From Nonlabens dokdonensis (GTDB taxonomy: Bacteria; Bacteroidota; Bacteroidia; Flavobacteriales; Flavobacteriaceae), in assembly GCF_002162835.1 (NCBI RefSeq), contig NZ_MAAX01000124.1:1-48115 (forward strand): a DNA stretch of 48,115 bases, read 5' to 3'. The notes beneath the pieces were generated by a model. The model had not been told where the DNA came from, did not search any database, and worked only from the letters and a program-made list of their open reading frames with translations. Shown piece by piece: positions 27,117 to 35,342 of this stretch; the stretch's first letter is position 1, and each line of letters begins with the position of its first letter. Position numbers and translations under genes: made by a program.

Positions 27117-27941
27117 ATGAAACAGTACCAAGATTTACTTCAAGATATTTTAGATAATGGCGTAGATAAAGGCGATCGTACAGGAACTGGAACACGCAGC
27201 CTCTTCGGTCATCAAATGCGTTTTAACCTTCAAGAAGGCTTTCCTTTAGTGACTACAAAAAAAGTTCACCTTAAATCTATCATTCATGAATTATTATGGT
27301 TACTATCTGGAGATACTAATATCAGGTATTTAAAAGATAATAATGTGCGCATATGGAATGAATGGGCAGATGAAAACGGTGATCTAGGACCTGTATATGG
27401 ACATCAATGGCGCAACTGGAATAGTGAAGGTATAGATCAAATAAAAGATGTGATTAATACCCTTAAAACAAACCCTAATAGTCGCCGCATGATGGTTACA
27501 GCATGGAATCCTAGTGTAATGCCAGATACCAGTAAGAGTTTTTCTAAAAATGTAGCCAACGGAAAAGCAGCTCTACCACCTTGCCATGCGTTTTTTCAAT
27601 TCTATGTAGCAAATAACAAATTGAGCTGTCAGCTTTACCAACGTAGCGCTGATGTTTTTCTAGGAGTACCATTTAACATAGCAAGCTATGCGCTTCTCAC
27701 AATGATGGTAGCTCAAGTATGTGAGCTCGAGTACGGAGATTTTATACATAGTTTTGGCGATGTTCACATTTATAACAATTTAAGAGAACAGGTAGAATTG
27801 CAACTTACTAGAGAGCCTCGAGATTTACCTACCATGAAAATTAATCCTGAGATCAAGGATATATTTGCGTTCAAGTACGAAGACTTTACCTTAGAAAATT
27901 ACAATCCGCATCCTGTGATTAAAGGTGTGGTTGCTGTATAA
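27117..27941 (+). CDS. thyA: Thymidylate synthase
   Basis: Makes dTMP from dUMP using methylene-tetrahydrofolate. 274 residues, close to the E. coli length (264). The conserved parts are all present: [17 protein letters not shown] near the N-terminus, the catalytic Cys in [12 protein letters not shown], the dUMP-binding [18 protein letters not shown], and the C-terminal [10 protein letters not shown]. It works downstream of the nrdBA products. No dihydrofolate reductase gene follows; a membrane protein of unknown role starts 9 bp later. Palindrome copy 8 is 25 bp upstream. Confidence 0.98.
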   Translation: MKQYQDLLQDILDNGVDKGDRTGTGTRSLFGHQMRFNLQEGFPLVTTKKVHLKSIIHELLWLLSGDTNIRYLKDNNVRIWNEWADENGDLGPVYGHQWRNWNSEGIDQIKDVINTLKTNPNSRRMMVTAWNPSVMPDTSKSFSKNVANGKAALPPCHAFFQFYVANNKLSCQLYQRSADVFLGVPFNIASYALLTMMVAQVCELEYGDFIHSFGDVHIYNNLREQVELQLTREPRDLPTMKINPEIKDIFAFKYEDFTLENYNPHPVIKGVVAV

Positions 27942-27950
27942 TTACGGTTT

Positions 27951-28610
27951 ATGAGGTTATTTATTATTATTTATTTACTCAGCTCTACACTTGTTTTTTC
28001 ACAACAAAATGTCTTTGATAATTATCAACTCGTAGATACCACACAATATAAAACTACAAGAGCCCTATTTCTTTACGATCTCACTTTAAAGGAATCCCAT
28101 AATGAAGGTAAGGTTATTCTAGAATGGAAAAACCAGCGCAATATCACTTTTCACCTCATTGAAATGCGTCATCCTATCACTGGTAAGCTTATATACAGAC
28201 AGAAACATTATACAAATATTGCCGAGTTTCCTAAGGAAGGTCATTTTACTATTTACCCACTTTTCAAGAAGCAAAAAGGTGAGCCCGTCACGATCACCTA
28301 TGAAGAGGCTTCTAAACGCAATTTTGAACCCATTTCTTCAGCAAGCTATTATACATTTTTAGAAAAACAAGCTGATGCAAATCAGAGAAAAGCTAGTGCA
28401 GCTGCAGCCAGAGAAAAACAAAAAGCCGCCCAAGAAGAATATGAAAATGCGCGAGCAAATCGCATTACGCCTAAGGTAGTAATCCTTATAGGAATACTTT
28501 TCCTATTTGCTTTTATCACTGTGTTTGTCATCTGGTTAGTAAGGTATCTCATGAAACCTAAAAAGTCTGAGCAATACTTAAATCGAGATCGTAGAAAAAG
28601 ATGGGACTAA
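27951..28610 (+). CDS. Unknown membrane-anchored secreted protein
   Basis: 219 residues, no family recognised. Signal peptide MRLFIIIYLLSSTLVFSQ, then about 120 residues of extracytoplasmic domain (ALFLYDLTLKESHNEGKVIL). A charged Ala/Lys/Glu-rich helix follows (KQADANQRKASAAAAREKQK), then one C-terminal membrane helix (VVILIGILFLFAFITVFVIW) and a short basic tail (KSEQYLNRDRRKRWD). The layout is a periplasmic domain anchored at its C-terminus. It starts 9 bp after thyA and is probably translated from the same mRNA, but a functional link is not evident. Confidence 0.7.
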   Translation: MRLFIIIYLLSSTLVFSQQNVFDNYQLVDTTQYKTTRALFLYDLTLKESHNEGKVILEWKNQRNITFHLIEMRHPITGKLIYRQKHYTNIAEFPKEGHFTIYPLFKKQKGEPVTITYEEASKRNFEPISSASYYTFLEKQADANQRKASAAAAREKQKAAQEEYENARANRITPKVVILIGILFLFAFITVFVIWLVRYLMKPKKSEQYLNRDRRKRWD

Positions 28611-28715
28611 AATTAGTTACTATTCATAAGAATATTTAGCGGACGATTACAGCTAGTAAACTTTTTTCAATCTGAGTTGGATGAGTCCTGTAAGAGTGTT
28701 TTAATATGAGATTAA

Positions 28716-28731
28716 CGCTTTCGCGAAAGCG
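28716..28731. repeat. 16-bp dispersed palindrome, copy 9
   Basis: Exact copy upstream of egtB; its right edge reaches the -33 region of the egtB promoter. Flanks TAA and AAA. Confidence 0.95.
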
Positions 28732-28749
28732 AAATACATAAAAAGATCA

Positions 28750-28757
28750 TAACTTTG
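28750..28757 (+). promoter_or_regulatory. -7 promoter box of egtB
   Basis: TAACTTTG only 5 nt before the first ATG, which implies a leaderless or nearly leaderless mRNA. Confidence 0.6.
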
Positions 28758-28762
28758 AGAAA

Positions 28763-29932
28763 ATGATGACCTCAAAAAACCTTCTTGAACTCTTTACTCA
28801 AACTCGTTCAGATTCTGAGAAAATATGCCAGCCTTTACAAACTGAAGATTATGTGGTACAACCTATAGTTGATGTGTCACCACCTAAATGGCATTTAGGA
28901 CATACAACCTGGTTCTTTGAAGAGTTTCTACTTGCTCCTAATTTTCCTGGATACCAAAGATTCCATGAGCAATATGCTTATGTGTTTAATAGTTATTATG
29001 AAAGTATAGGTAAAAGAGTAGTACGTACTGATAGAGGCAACCTTTCTAGACCTAGTGTTCAAGAAGTATATGAATATAGGAAGCATGTTACTAAACTTAT
29101 GCAAGAATTAATCTCAAAACATTGGAATAAGGACTGGAATCCAGTGTTAGAGATAGGTATTCATCACGAAAAACAACATCAAGAATTATTACTTACTGAT
29201 ATAAAGTACATTTTAGGAAATAACCCATTGCAACCTATTTATGGTGCTGTATCAAATGAGGTTCTTATAGAGAATTCTGAAAGAGAATTTATAGAAATCA
29301 AAGACGGTATTTACCATATAGGTCATAATTCTGAATCATTTTGCTATGATAATGAACTACCTAGACATCGCGTATTTTTAGAACCTTATGCCATTTCAAG
29401 CACATTAGTAACTAATGGAGAATGGTTAGAATTTATGGATGATGGCGGTTATTCAAATACTTTGTTGTGGCATACTGAAGGATGGGATTGGGTAAAGAAA
29501 AATGATATCATTTCTCCTATGTATTGGTTTAAAAATGAGAATGGTATCTGGTCACAATATTTACTTAGCGGCTCACAAGCAATTGATCCTAAAGCAGCTG
29601 TAACCCATATTTCATATTACGAGGCTTTTGCTTATGCACAGTGGAAAGGACTACGCTTGCCTACAGAGTTTGAATGGGAAGTTGCGCAGTCAAAAATTAA
29701 TCACGGAAACCGATGGGAATGGACTGAAAGCGCCTATCTACCATATCCTAACTATCAAAAACCTGATGGTGCTCTAGGTGAGTATAATGGTAAATTTATG
29801 GTCAATCAAAAAGTCCTGCGTGGTAGCTCTATCGCTACACCAGCAAATCATGCGAGACTTACATATAGAAACTTTTTTCACGCACCTCTTAGGTGGCAAT
29901 TTACAAGCTTGCGTCTTGCCAAATCATTATGA
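28763..29932 (+). CDS. egtB: EgtB-type ergothioneine biosynthesis sulfoxide synthase
   Basis: Non-haem iron enzyme that joins a thiol (gamma-glutamylcysteine or cysteine) to trimethylhistidine (hercynine) with oxygen. 389 residues. An N-terminal DinB-like helical domain carries the three-His iron site: H47 (KWHLGHTTWFF) and H135/H139 (HHEKQHQEL). The C-terminal half is an FGE-sulfatase (SUMF1-like) domain: GIYHIGHNSESFCYDNELPR, LRLPTEFEWEVA and VLRGSSIATP. The next gene is the matching methyltransferase EgtD with an ATGA overlap. No EgtA, EgtC or EgtE is in the window, so the thiol donor cannot be assigned; the EgtB of a thiol-direct route or an ovothiol-like (OvoA-type) activity is possible. 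Confidence 0.9.
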   Translation: MMTSKNLLELFTQTRSDSEKICQPLQTEDYVVQPIVDVSPPKWHLGHTTWFFEEFLLAPNFPGYQRFHEQYAYVFNSYYESIGKRVVRTDRGNLSRPSVQEVYEYRKHVTKLMQELISKHWNKDWNPVLEIGIHHEKQHQELLLTDIKYILGNNPLQPIYGAVSNEVLIENSEREFIEIKDGIYHIGHNSESFCYDNELPRHRVFLEPYAISSTLVTNGEWLEFMDDGGYSNTLLWHTEGWDWVKKNDIISPMYWFKNENGIWSQYLLSGSQAIDPKAAVTHISYYEAFAYAQWKGLRLPTEFEWEVAQSKINHGNRWEWTESAYLPYPNYQKPDGALGEYNGKFMVNQKVLRGSSIATPANHARLTYRNFFHAPLRWQFTSLRLAKSL

Positions 29933-30891
29933 CTAAAAAAGAATCCTTCCGAAAGGAATTTGAAAATCACGTAACAGAAGGCCTTACCGCATTTCCTAAG
30001 TTTTTAAGCTCTAAATATATATATGATGATCGAGGAGATAAATTATTCCAAGACATCATGGCGTTGCCAGAATATTACCTGACTGATGCAGAATACAATA
30101 TAATTGACACCTACAAATCACAACTCAAAGAAATTTTTGAAAATAAGAAAGGTTTTGATCTTATAGAATTAGGCGCTGGAGATGGTAAAAAAACTAAAGT
30201 ACTTCTAGAAGAGCTGGTTAAAAGTAATGTAAATTTTACCTATATACCCATAGACATAAGCCAGAATGCTATCGATCAACTTACTGATTCTTTAACTACC
30301 TTATTACCTAAACTAGATGTACAAGGTGAGCAAGGAACTTATTTCAAAGTATTAGAAAAAATAGCAACTTATAACCAAAGACCAAAGGTCATTATAGTGC
30401 TAGGATCTAACATAGGTAACTTACCTCATGAAGATGCTATTAATTTTTTAAAACAAATCCAGCATAGCATGTCAACAACAGATTTGTTATTCATGGGCTT
30501 TGATCAAAAGAAAGATCCTTTAACAATTCAAAACGCCTATGCCGATAAAACTGGGGTTACTCAAGAATTCAATCGCAATTTATTACACCGTTTAAATAAA
30601 GAAATGGGTGCTGATTTTAACGTGAACCTTTTTGAACACTGGGAAGCATATGATCCTGAATCCGGAACCGCAAAAAGCTATCTCCTAGCAACAGAAGAAT
30701 GCGATGTAGAAATAAAAAAATTAGGCTTAAAAATTCATTTCAATAAATGGGAAACCATTCACACTGAAATTTCTCAAAAATACGACGACTTAATAGTTGA
30801 ATGGCTAGCAAAAGAATCTGGACTAGAAATAGATCAAATTTTTGAAGATGATAATAAGCTATTTAAAAATTATTTATTTAAGAAAAAATAA
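29929..30891 (+). CDS. egtD: L-histidine N-alpha-trimethyltransferase
   Basis: SAM-dependent enzyme that converts histidine to hercynine, the substrate of EgtB. 320 residues from the ATG at 29929; the ORF track's earlier start lies inside egtB. Pattern: KYIYDDRGDKLFQDIMALPE and YYLTDAEYNII near the N-terminus, SAM motif DLIELGAGDGKKTKVLLEEL, then YIPIDISQNAI and VIIVLGSNIGNLPHEDAINF. This is the EgtD/DUF2260 signature. ATGA overlap with the egtB stop implies translational coupling; a DUF427 gene follows after 4 bp. Confidence 0.93.
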   Translation: MTKKESFRKEFENHVTEGLTAFPKFLSSKYIYDDRGDKLFQDIMALPEYYLTDAEYNIIDTYKSQLKEIFENKKGFDLIELGAGDGKKTKVLLEELVKSNVNFTYIPIDISQNAIDQLTDSLTTLLPKLDVQGEQGTYFKVLEKIATYNQRPKVIIVLGSNIGNLPHEDAINFLKQIQHSMSTTDLLFMGFDQKKDPLTIQNAYADKTGVTQEFNRNLLHRLNKEMGADFNVNLFEHWEAYDPESGTAKSYLLATEECDVEIKKLGLKIHFNKWETIHTEISQKYDDLIVEWLAKESGLEIDQIFEDDNKLFKNYLFKKK

Positions 30892-30895
30892 GACT

Positions 30896-31177
30896 ATGAA
30901 AGCAATCTGGAATGATCAAGTTATCGCAGAAAGTAATGATACTAAAGTAGTAGAAAACAACCACTACTTTCCTCAAGACGCAATCAAGAAAGAGTTTTTT
31001 AAAAATAGCGATACGACTTCTAACTGCCCATGGAAAGGTACTGCTAGTTATTACTCGATAGATGTAAACGGCTCCCTAAACAAAGATGCCGCATGGTATT
31101 ATCCAGACACTAAACACGCTGCCAAAGAAATAGAAGGTTATGTCGCTTTTTGGAAAGGTGTAGAAGTTACAGAGTAA
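30896..31177 (+). CDS. DUF427 family protein in the egt operon
   Basis: 93 residues from the ATG at 30896 (MKAIWNDQVIAESNDT); the ORF track's start lies inside egtD. Family signature: FPQDAIKKEFFKNSDTTSNC, PWKGTASYYSIDVNG, AAWYYPDTKHAAKEIEGYVA. The family is small, single-domain and of unknown activity. It begins 4 bp after egtD, so it belongs to the egtB-egtD transcript; a role in thiol-imidazole metabolism is an inference from position only. Confidence 0.88.
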   Translation: MKAIWNDQVIAESNDTKVVENNHYFPQDAIKKEFFKNSDTTSNCPWKGTASYYSIDVNGSLNKDAAWYYPDTKHAAKEIEGYVAFWKGVEVTE

Positions 31178-31300
31178 ATATAAATTACTTTTGAGCACGT
31201 TAACCGCATTAAGTAATCAGTGAACTCTTGAACAAATAACAATAAGAAATCTAGCAATATTGCTATAATAAAAACTTATTAACTCTTTAGACTTGAAACT

Positions 31301-31816
31301 TTAAATGCGAGTATAGACTGCGAGTAGCGAGGTAATATTTGCCGCAGGTGTTCCAGCCCTACCATTAATATAACGATTCAAATCTGCATCACTTACCGTA
31401 AAAGCTATCGTATTTGAGTTAACCGTTAATTGAATATTTTCTGTAACAGTTCCACCATTCACATTTGCGGTAACTGTTAAAAGATCAGTTGCATTAATAG
31501 AATAAGTTCCTGTCTGCGCGCTCGTGGGACATGATAAAACATTCATAGAATCAAATTCTGGCTCTGCAACAGTAGCTGTAAAATCACCATTGACCATAAA
31601 TGAAATATCCATGGAGGAGAAACAAGAAGCTTCATTAAGTAATTCCATCTGGCTTGTACCATCCTGATTAAAATCAACTGCAACATCTGCGGTTAAAGAA
31701 GTTAAAACATAGTTACCTGTTATATTAGACATGGTTACATTTGTACGCGCTGCATCTTTTTCACAACTAGTGACTATAAATAAAAGCATCAATATGGCTA
31801 TGGCATTTTTCATCAT
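31301..31816 (-). CDS. Lipocalin-like lipoprotein
   Basis: 171 residues. Lipobox LLFIVTSC (Cys 18) marks a lipoprotein. The mature part has the lipocalin-like pattern seen in many Bacteroidetes proteins: ITGNYVLTSLTADVAVDFNQ, a SCFSSMDISFMVNGDFTATV strand pair, TGTYSINATDLLTVTA. Function unknown. It converges with the egt operon; 123 bp lie between, including the perfect 14-bp palindrome TAGCAATATTGCTA (31252-31265), a possible weak bidirectional terminator. Confidence 0.75.
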   Translation of the reverse strand: MMKNAIAILMLLFIVTSCEKDAARTNVTMSNITGNYVLTSLTADVAVDFNQDGTSQMELLNEASCFSSMDISFMVNGDFTATVAEPEFDSMNVLSCPTSAQTGTYSINATDLLTVTANVNGGTVTENIQLTVNSNTIAFTVSDADLNRYINGRAGTPAANITSLLAVYTRI

Positions 31817-31903
31817 TACAATTTTGCTTGAAATATAATCAAAATAGGTGATGTGCTGATTTAAAAGAGATTAAATACTCTAGAATAAATTTATTTTTGA
31901 TCT

Positions 31904-31919
31904 CGCTTTCGCGAAAGCG
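31904..31919. repeat. 16-bp dispersed palindrome, copy 10
   Basis: Exact copy in the divergent gap between the lipoprotein gene and rplM. Full forward flanks (GATCT left, GAA right). Confidence 0.95.
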
Positions 31920-32048
31920 GAACAAATTATAAAAAATTAAGAACGATTAAAATTAGTAAACGAGAGACTTACTAAATTGTTAATAGAGAGATTAAAACAA
32001 AATTTATATAAAAATAAAAAAGCCGCTTGTCATTCTAAATTAAAAGAT

Positions 32049-32056
32049 TACATTTG
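32049..32056 (+). promoter_or_regulatory. Promoter of rplM-rpsI
   Basis: TACATTTG with TTG at 32027-32029, a 19-nt spacer: the best full promoter in the window. Start codon 52 nt downstream. Confidence 0.8.
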
Positions 32057-32062
32057 CAGCCC

Positions 32063-32081
32063 GATTTTAGTTAGTAAAATC
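32063..32081 (+). promoter_or_regulatory. Hairpin in the rplM leader
   Basis: GATTTTA-gttag-TAAAATC at the very start of the predicted mRNA. Candidate for r-protein autoregulation; I cannot check it against known L13 leaders. Confidence 0.45.
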
Positions 32082-32107
32082 AGACAAAGAATTAAAACTA
32101 TTTCAAG

Positions 32108-32563
32108 GTGAATACTTTAAGTTACAAAACAGTTTCAGCAAATAGCGCAACAGTAAACAAAGAATGGGTACTGATTGATGCTGCTGAACAGCCACTAGGT
32201 CGTATGTCTTCAATAGCTGCAAAGTTTTTGAGAGGTAAATACAAGACTAATTTTACTCCACACGTAGATTGTGGTGATAATGTAATTATCATAAATGCTG
32301 ACAAAGTAACGTTGAGCGGTAATAAGTGGAATGAAAAAACATACATAAGACACACTGGCTACCCTGGTGGACAACGTAGTCTTACTGCAAACGAACTTTT
32401 TGCTAAAGACCCAACTCGTGTAGTTGAGCGTGCTGTAAAAGGAATGTTGCCTAAGAATAAATTAGGAAGCGCTATCTACCGCAACCTAAAAGTGTATTCA
32501 GGTTCAGAACATGGTCATGAAGCACAACAACCTAAAACCATTAATCTTAACGAGGTAAAGTAA
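32108..32563 (+). CDS. rplM: Ribosomal protein uL13
   Basis: Large-subunit protein, 151 residues, starting at GTG (MNTLSYKTVSANSATVNKEW). Core pattern: WVLIDAAEQPLGRMSSIAA, KYKTNFTPHVDCGDNVIIIN, YIRHTGYPGGQRSLTANELF and AVKGMLPKNKLGSAIYRNLK. It is followed after 1 bp by rpsI, the usual L13-S9 operon. Strong promoter and a leader hairpin upstream. Confidence 0.98.
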   Translation: MNTLSYKTVSANSATVNKEWVLIDAAEQPLGRMSSIAAKFLRGKYKTNFTPHVDCGDNVIIINADKVTLSGNKWNEKTYIRHTGYPGGQRSLTANELFAKDPTRVVERAVKGMLPKNKLGSAIYRNLKVYSGSEHGHEAQQPKTINLNEVK

Positions 32564-32564
32564 T

Positions 32565-32951
32565 ATGGAAACATTACACAAAATAGGTAGAAGAAAAACT
32601 GCCGTTGCCCGTGTTTACCTTACAGAAGGTAAAGGTGAAGTAACAATTAACAAAAAAGATCTTACTGACTATTTCACAACTGGAACATTACAGTATAAAG
32701 TAAAGCAACCATTTGCTTTAACTGATACTACTGACACTTACGATGTAAGAGCTAGTGTAAACGGAGGTGGAATCACTGGACAAGCAGAGGCTATACGTCT
32801 TGCTATTTCTAGAGCACTTGTTGCTATAGATGAAGAAAACCGTCTTGCTTTAAAACCAGAAGGACTTATGACACGTGACCCAAGAATGGTGGAGCGTAAG
32901 AAATTTGGTCAAAAGAAAGCGAGAAAGAAATTCCAATTCTCGAAACGTTAA
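32565..32951 (+). CDS. rpsI: Ribosomal protein uS9
   Basis: Small-subunit protein of 128 residues. Pattern: IGRRKTAVARVYLTEGKGEV at the start, VNGGGITGQAEAIRLAISRA in the middle, and the basic tail MVERKKFGQKKARKKFQFSK that reaches the P-site tRNA, ending in the conserved KR. Second gene of the rplM operon; a terminator-like hairpin follows at 32969. Confidence 0.98.
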   Translation: METLHKIGRRKTAVARVYLTEGKGEVTINKKDLTDYFTTGTLQYKVKQPFALTDTTDTYDVRASVNGGGITGQAEAIRLAISRALVAIDEENRLALKPEGLMTRDPRMVERKKFGQKKARKKFQFSKR

Positions 32952-32968
32952 TATCACATTATTATCAT

Positions 32969-32998
32969 TCCCGTCTCGATGTATTTCAAGACGGGATT
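32969..32998 (+). terminator. Intrinsic terminator after rpsI
   Basis: TCCCGTCT...AGACGGGA with a 12-nt loop, followed by TTTGTTCTTTATTTATTTTT. Confidence 0.75.
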
Positions 32999-33017
32999 TG
33001 TTCTTTATTTATTTTTA

Positions 33018-33025
33018 TTAATTTG
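33018..33025 (+). promoter_or_regulatory. Probable -7 box of rpsB-tsf
   Basis: TTAATTTG, one mismatch to TAnnTTTG. Predicted transcription start at about 33031, which is where the structured leader begins. Confidence 0.5.
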
Positions 33026-33031
33026 CTGTCA

Positions 33032-33079
33032 CGCCTGGTTGCCACCAGAGCTCAGTTTAGCATCTAAATAGTGGAGGCG
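33032..33079 (+). ncRNA. Structured leader RNA upstream of rpsB
   Basis: Nested helices: CGCCT (33032-33036) with AGGCG (33075-33079); CCAC (33042-33045) with GTGG (33071-33074), leaving a bulge GGTTG on the left; and an inner hairpin TTTAG-cat-CTAAA (33056-33068). It is much more GC-rich than the flanks and begins at the predicted 5' end of the mRNA. It fits a cis-acting S2 autoregulatory leader; I cannot check it against Rfam. Confidence 0.55.
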
Positions 33080-33143
33080 ATTAAGTAGTAACCTATTTAT
33101 GACCACTTCATTATTGCTATCGACAGAACGTAAACTAACAATT

Positions 33144-33944
33144 ATGGCAAATACTTCAGATGTCAAGTCACTACTTGACGCAGGTGTCCACTTCGGTCAC
33201 TTAACTCGTAAATGGGATCCTAACATGGCTCCTTACATCTATATGGAACGTAACGGGATCCATATCATTAATCTTTATAAAACAGCTGCAAAGCTGGATG
33301 AAGCAACTCAAGCATTACGCAAGATTGCTGCATCTGGACGTAAAGTTCTTTTTGTTGCTACAAAAAAGCAAGCAAAAGACATCGTTGCACAATATGCTGG
33401 TGACGCAAACATGCCTTACATCACAGAAAGATGGCCTGGTGGAATGCTTACTAATTTTGTAACTATACGTAAAGCGGTTAAAAAGATGGCTCTTGTAGAC
33501 CGTATGAAAAAAGATGGTCGTTATGAGACTCTTTCTAAGAAAGAACGTCTTCAAGTAGATCGTATGCGTGCAAAATTAGAAAAGAACTTAGGTTCTATTA
33601 CTGATATGACTCGTATGCCGGCTGCTCTTTTTATAGTAGATACAGTACGTGAGCATATCGCTGTTAAAGAAGCTTTGAAATTAGGAATCCCTATTTTTGC
33701 AATGGCAGATACTAATTCAAATCCAAGAGTGATAGATTATGTAATTCCTTCTAATGATGATGCTTCAAGATCTATTGAAATTATCGTTAAGGCAGCTACC
33801 GACTCTATTATCGCTGGTCTTGAAGATCGCAAGTCTGAAAAGAATGCAGAAGATCAATTAAAAGCCAAAGAGAAAGAAAACAAGGAAGCTGCAAAAGCTG
33901 AAGCTAAAAAAGCTGAAGCTGTTGTAAAGGACGAAGAAGAATAA
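33144..33944 (+). CDS. rpsB: Ribosomal protein uS2
   Basis: 266 residues from the ATG at 33144 (MANTSDVKSLLDAGVHFGHL); the ORF track's 15 extra residues come from the leader RNA. Family pattern: GVHFGHLTRKWDPNMAPYIY, HIINLYKTAAKLDEA, VLFVATKKQAKDIV, ITERWPGGMLTNFVTI and IPIFAMADTNSNP. The C-terminal tail is Lys/Ala/Glu-rich (KEKENKEAAKAEAKKAEA), common in this phylum. tsf follows after 38 bp as in most bacteria. Confidence 0.98.
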   Translation: MANTSDVKSLLDAGVHFGHLTRKWDPNMAPYIYMERNGIHIINLYKTAAKLDEATQALRKIAASGRKVLFVATKKQAKDIVAQYAGDANMPYITERWPGGMLTNFVTIRKAVKKMALVDRMKKDGRYETLSKKERLQVDRMRAKLEKNLGSITDMTRMPAALFIVDTVREHIAVKEALKLGIPIFAMADTNSNPRVIDYVIPSNDDASRSIEIIVKAATDSIIAGLEDRKSEKNAEDQLKAKEKENKEAAKAEAKKAEAVVKDEEE

Positions 33945-33982
33945 ATTAACAACACTAGGTAACTAGTATAAATCATATTAAA

Positions 33983-34945
33983 ATGGCTAAAATATCTGCT
34001 GCCGAAGTAGGAAAATTAAGAAAGACAACTGGAGCTGGAATGATGGACTGTAAAAAGGCCCTTGTAGAAGCTGAAGGTGATTTTGATAAAGCAATTGAGA
34101 TTCTTAGAAAAAAAGGTCAAAAAGTAGCTGCAAAGCGTGCTGATCGTGATTCTTCTGAAGGTGTTGTTGTTGCAAACATTAATGAATCAAACACGAGAGG
34201 TATTCTTTTATCTCTTAACTGTGAAACTGATTTTGTTGCAAAGAATGACTCTTATGTAGAGCTTGCAAATAAAATTGCTGAAGTTGCTTTTAACTGCAAT
34301 TCTAAAGATGAAGTACTTGCTGCTGATCTAGACGGAATGACTGTTGAAGAAAAACTTATTGAGCAAACTGGTGTTATAGGTGAAAAACTTGAAATAGGTG
34401 GCTTTGAAGCTTTTGAAGCGCCATTTGTAGGTGGTTATGTTCACGGTAATAAAATAGGTGCATTAACTGGTCTTTCTACTTCTAGCGATCATGCAGAAGA
34501 GGTTGCAAAATCTGTATCAATGCAAGTAGCTTCTATGGGAGCGACTACTTTATCTTATAAAGATTTTGATCCTGCATTTGTACAGTCTGAAACTGAGTCT
34601 CGTATTGCTGCAATTGAAAAAGATAATATCGAGCGTGGACGTTTAGGTAAAAACCTATTGAACATTCCTCAGTTTATCTCTAGATCTCAATTAACTGATG
34701 ACGCTATTGCAAATGCAAAAGCTAAATTTGAAGCTGAATTGAAAGAAGAAGGAAAGCCAGAAGCAATCTGGGATAGAATTATTCCTGGAAAAATCGAAAG
34801 ATTTATCGCTGACAACACTTCTCTTGATAAAGAACAAGCATTACTAGACCAAGACTACATCATGGACGACAAGAAAACTGTTGCTCAGTATGTAGAATCT
34901 AAAGGTGCTGATGTTGTAGGATTCAAAAGAGTTTCTATAGCTTAA
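33983..34945 (+). CDS. tsf: Elongation factor Ts
   Basis: Nucleotide-exchange factor for EF-Tu. 320 residues, longer than the E. coli protein (283). The N-terminal UBA-like domain (VGKLRKTTGAGMMDCKKALV) is followed by the core with the EF-Tu contact TDFVAKND (as NCETDFVAKNDSY), the HGNKIGALTGLST turn and the C-terminal MDDKKTVAQYV module. Downstream of rpsB in one operon, ended by a very strong bidirectional terminator at 34968. Confidence 0.98.
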   Translation: MAKISAAEVGKLRKTTGAGMMDCKKALVEAEGDFDKAIEILRKKGQKVAAKRADRDSSEGVVVANINESNTRGILLSLNCETDFVAKNDSYVELANKIAEVAFNCNSKDEVLAADLDGMTVEEKLIEQTGVIGEKLEIGGFEAFEAPFVGGYVHGNKIGALTGLSTSSDHAEEVAKSVSMQVASMGATTLSYKDFDPAFVQSETESRIAAIEKDNIERGRLGKNLLNIPQFISRSQLTDDAIANAKAKFEAELKEEGKPEAIWDRIIPGKIERFIADNTSLDKEQALLDQDYIMDDKKTVAQYVESKGADVVGFKRVSIA

Positions 34946-34967
34946 TTGGATTTTTTATTAAATATAT

Positions 34968-35001
34968 AAATCCGATTTAGTCATGTGACTAAATCGGATT
35001 T
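34968..35001. terminator. Bidirectional terminator between tsf and the ATL gene
   Basis: Perfect 16-bp stem AAATCCGATTTAGTCA with a 2-nt centre, followed by seven T. It ends just before the ATL stop codon. Confidence 0.92.
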
Positions 35002-35003
35002 TT

Positions 35004-35342
35004 TTATTCTTGAAATCCTAATTCTTCTGTAGGATCCCAAAATCGCTCTTTAAAATTTAAAATTTGATCGGCCTCAACCTTTAGACCTTCACTTTCCAGC
35101 AGCTGCTGCATTAAATGAGTTCCTGCAAAATGGTGTTTACCAGTTAAAACACCATTACGATTTACCACTCTATGAGCGGGAACATCAGGATCGCTATGTG
35201 ATGCATTCATCGCATATCCTACTGCTCGACTACTTTTAGGAGTTCCTAATGCCTTAGCTATAGCTCCATAACTTGTAACCCTACCGTAGGGTATTTGTTT
35301 CACAACTTCATAAACTCTCAAGAAAAAGTCTTGATTACTCAT
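35004..35342 (-). CDS. Alkyltransferase-like protein (ATL, no acceptor Cys)
   Basis: 112 residues with the DNA-binding C-terminal domain of O6-alkylguanine-DNA alkyltransferases: YEVVKQIPYGRVTSYGAIAK, SSRAVGYAMNA. The active-site motif PCHRV reads PAHRVV, so the alkyl-accepting Cys is replaced by Ala. This is the hallmark of ATL proteins, which bind alkylated guanine and recruit nucleotide excision repair but do not repair it directly. Its start overlaps the lysE-like stop by 4 bp (ATGA). Last gene of the trmB-lysE-atl operon. Confidence 0.9.
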   Translation of the reverse strand: MSNQDFFLRVYEVVKQIPYGRVTSYGAIAKALGTPKSSRAVGYAMNASHSDPDVPAHRVVNRNGVLTGKHHFAGTHLMQQLLESEGLKVEADQILNFKERFWDPTEELGFQE

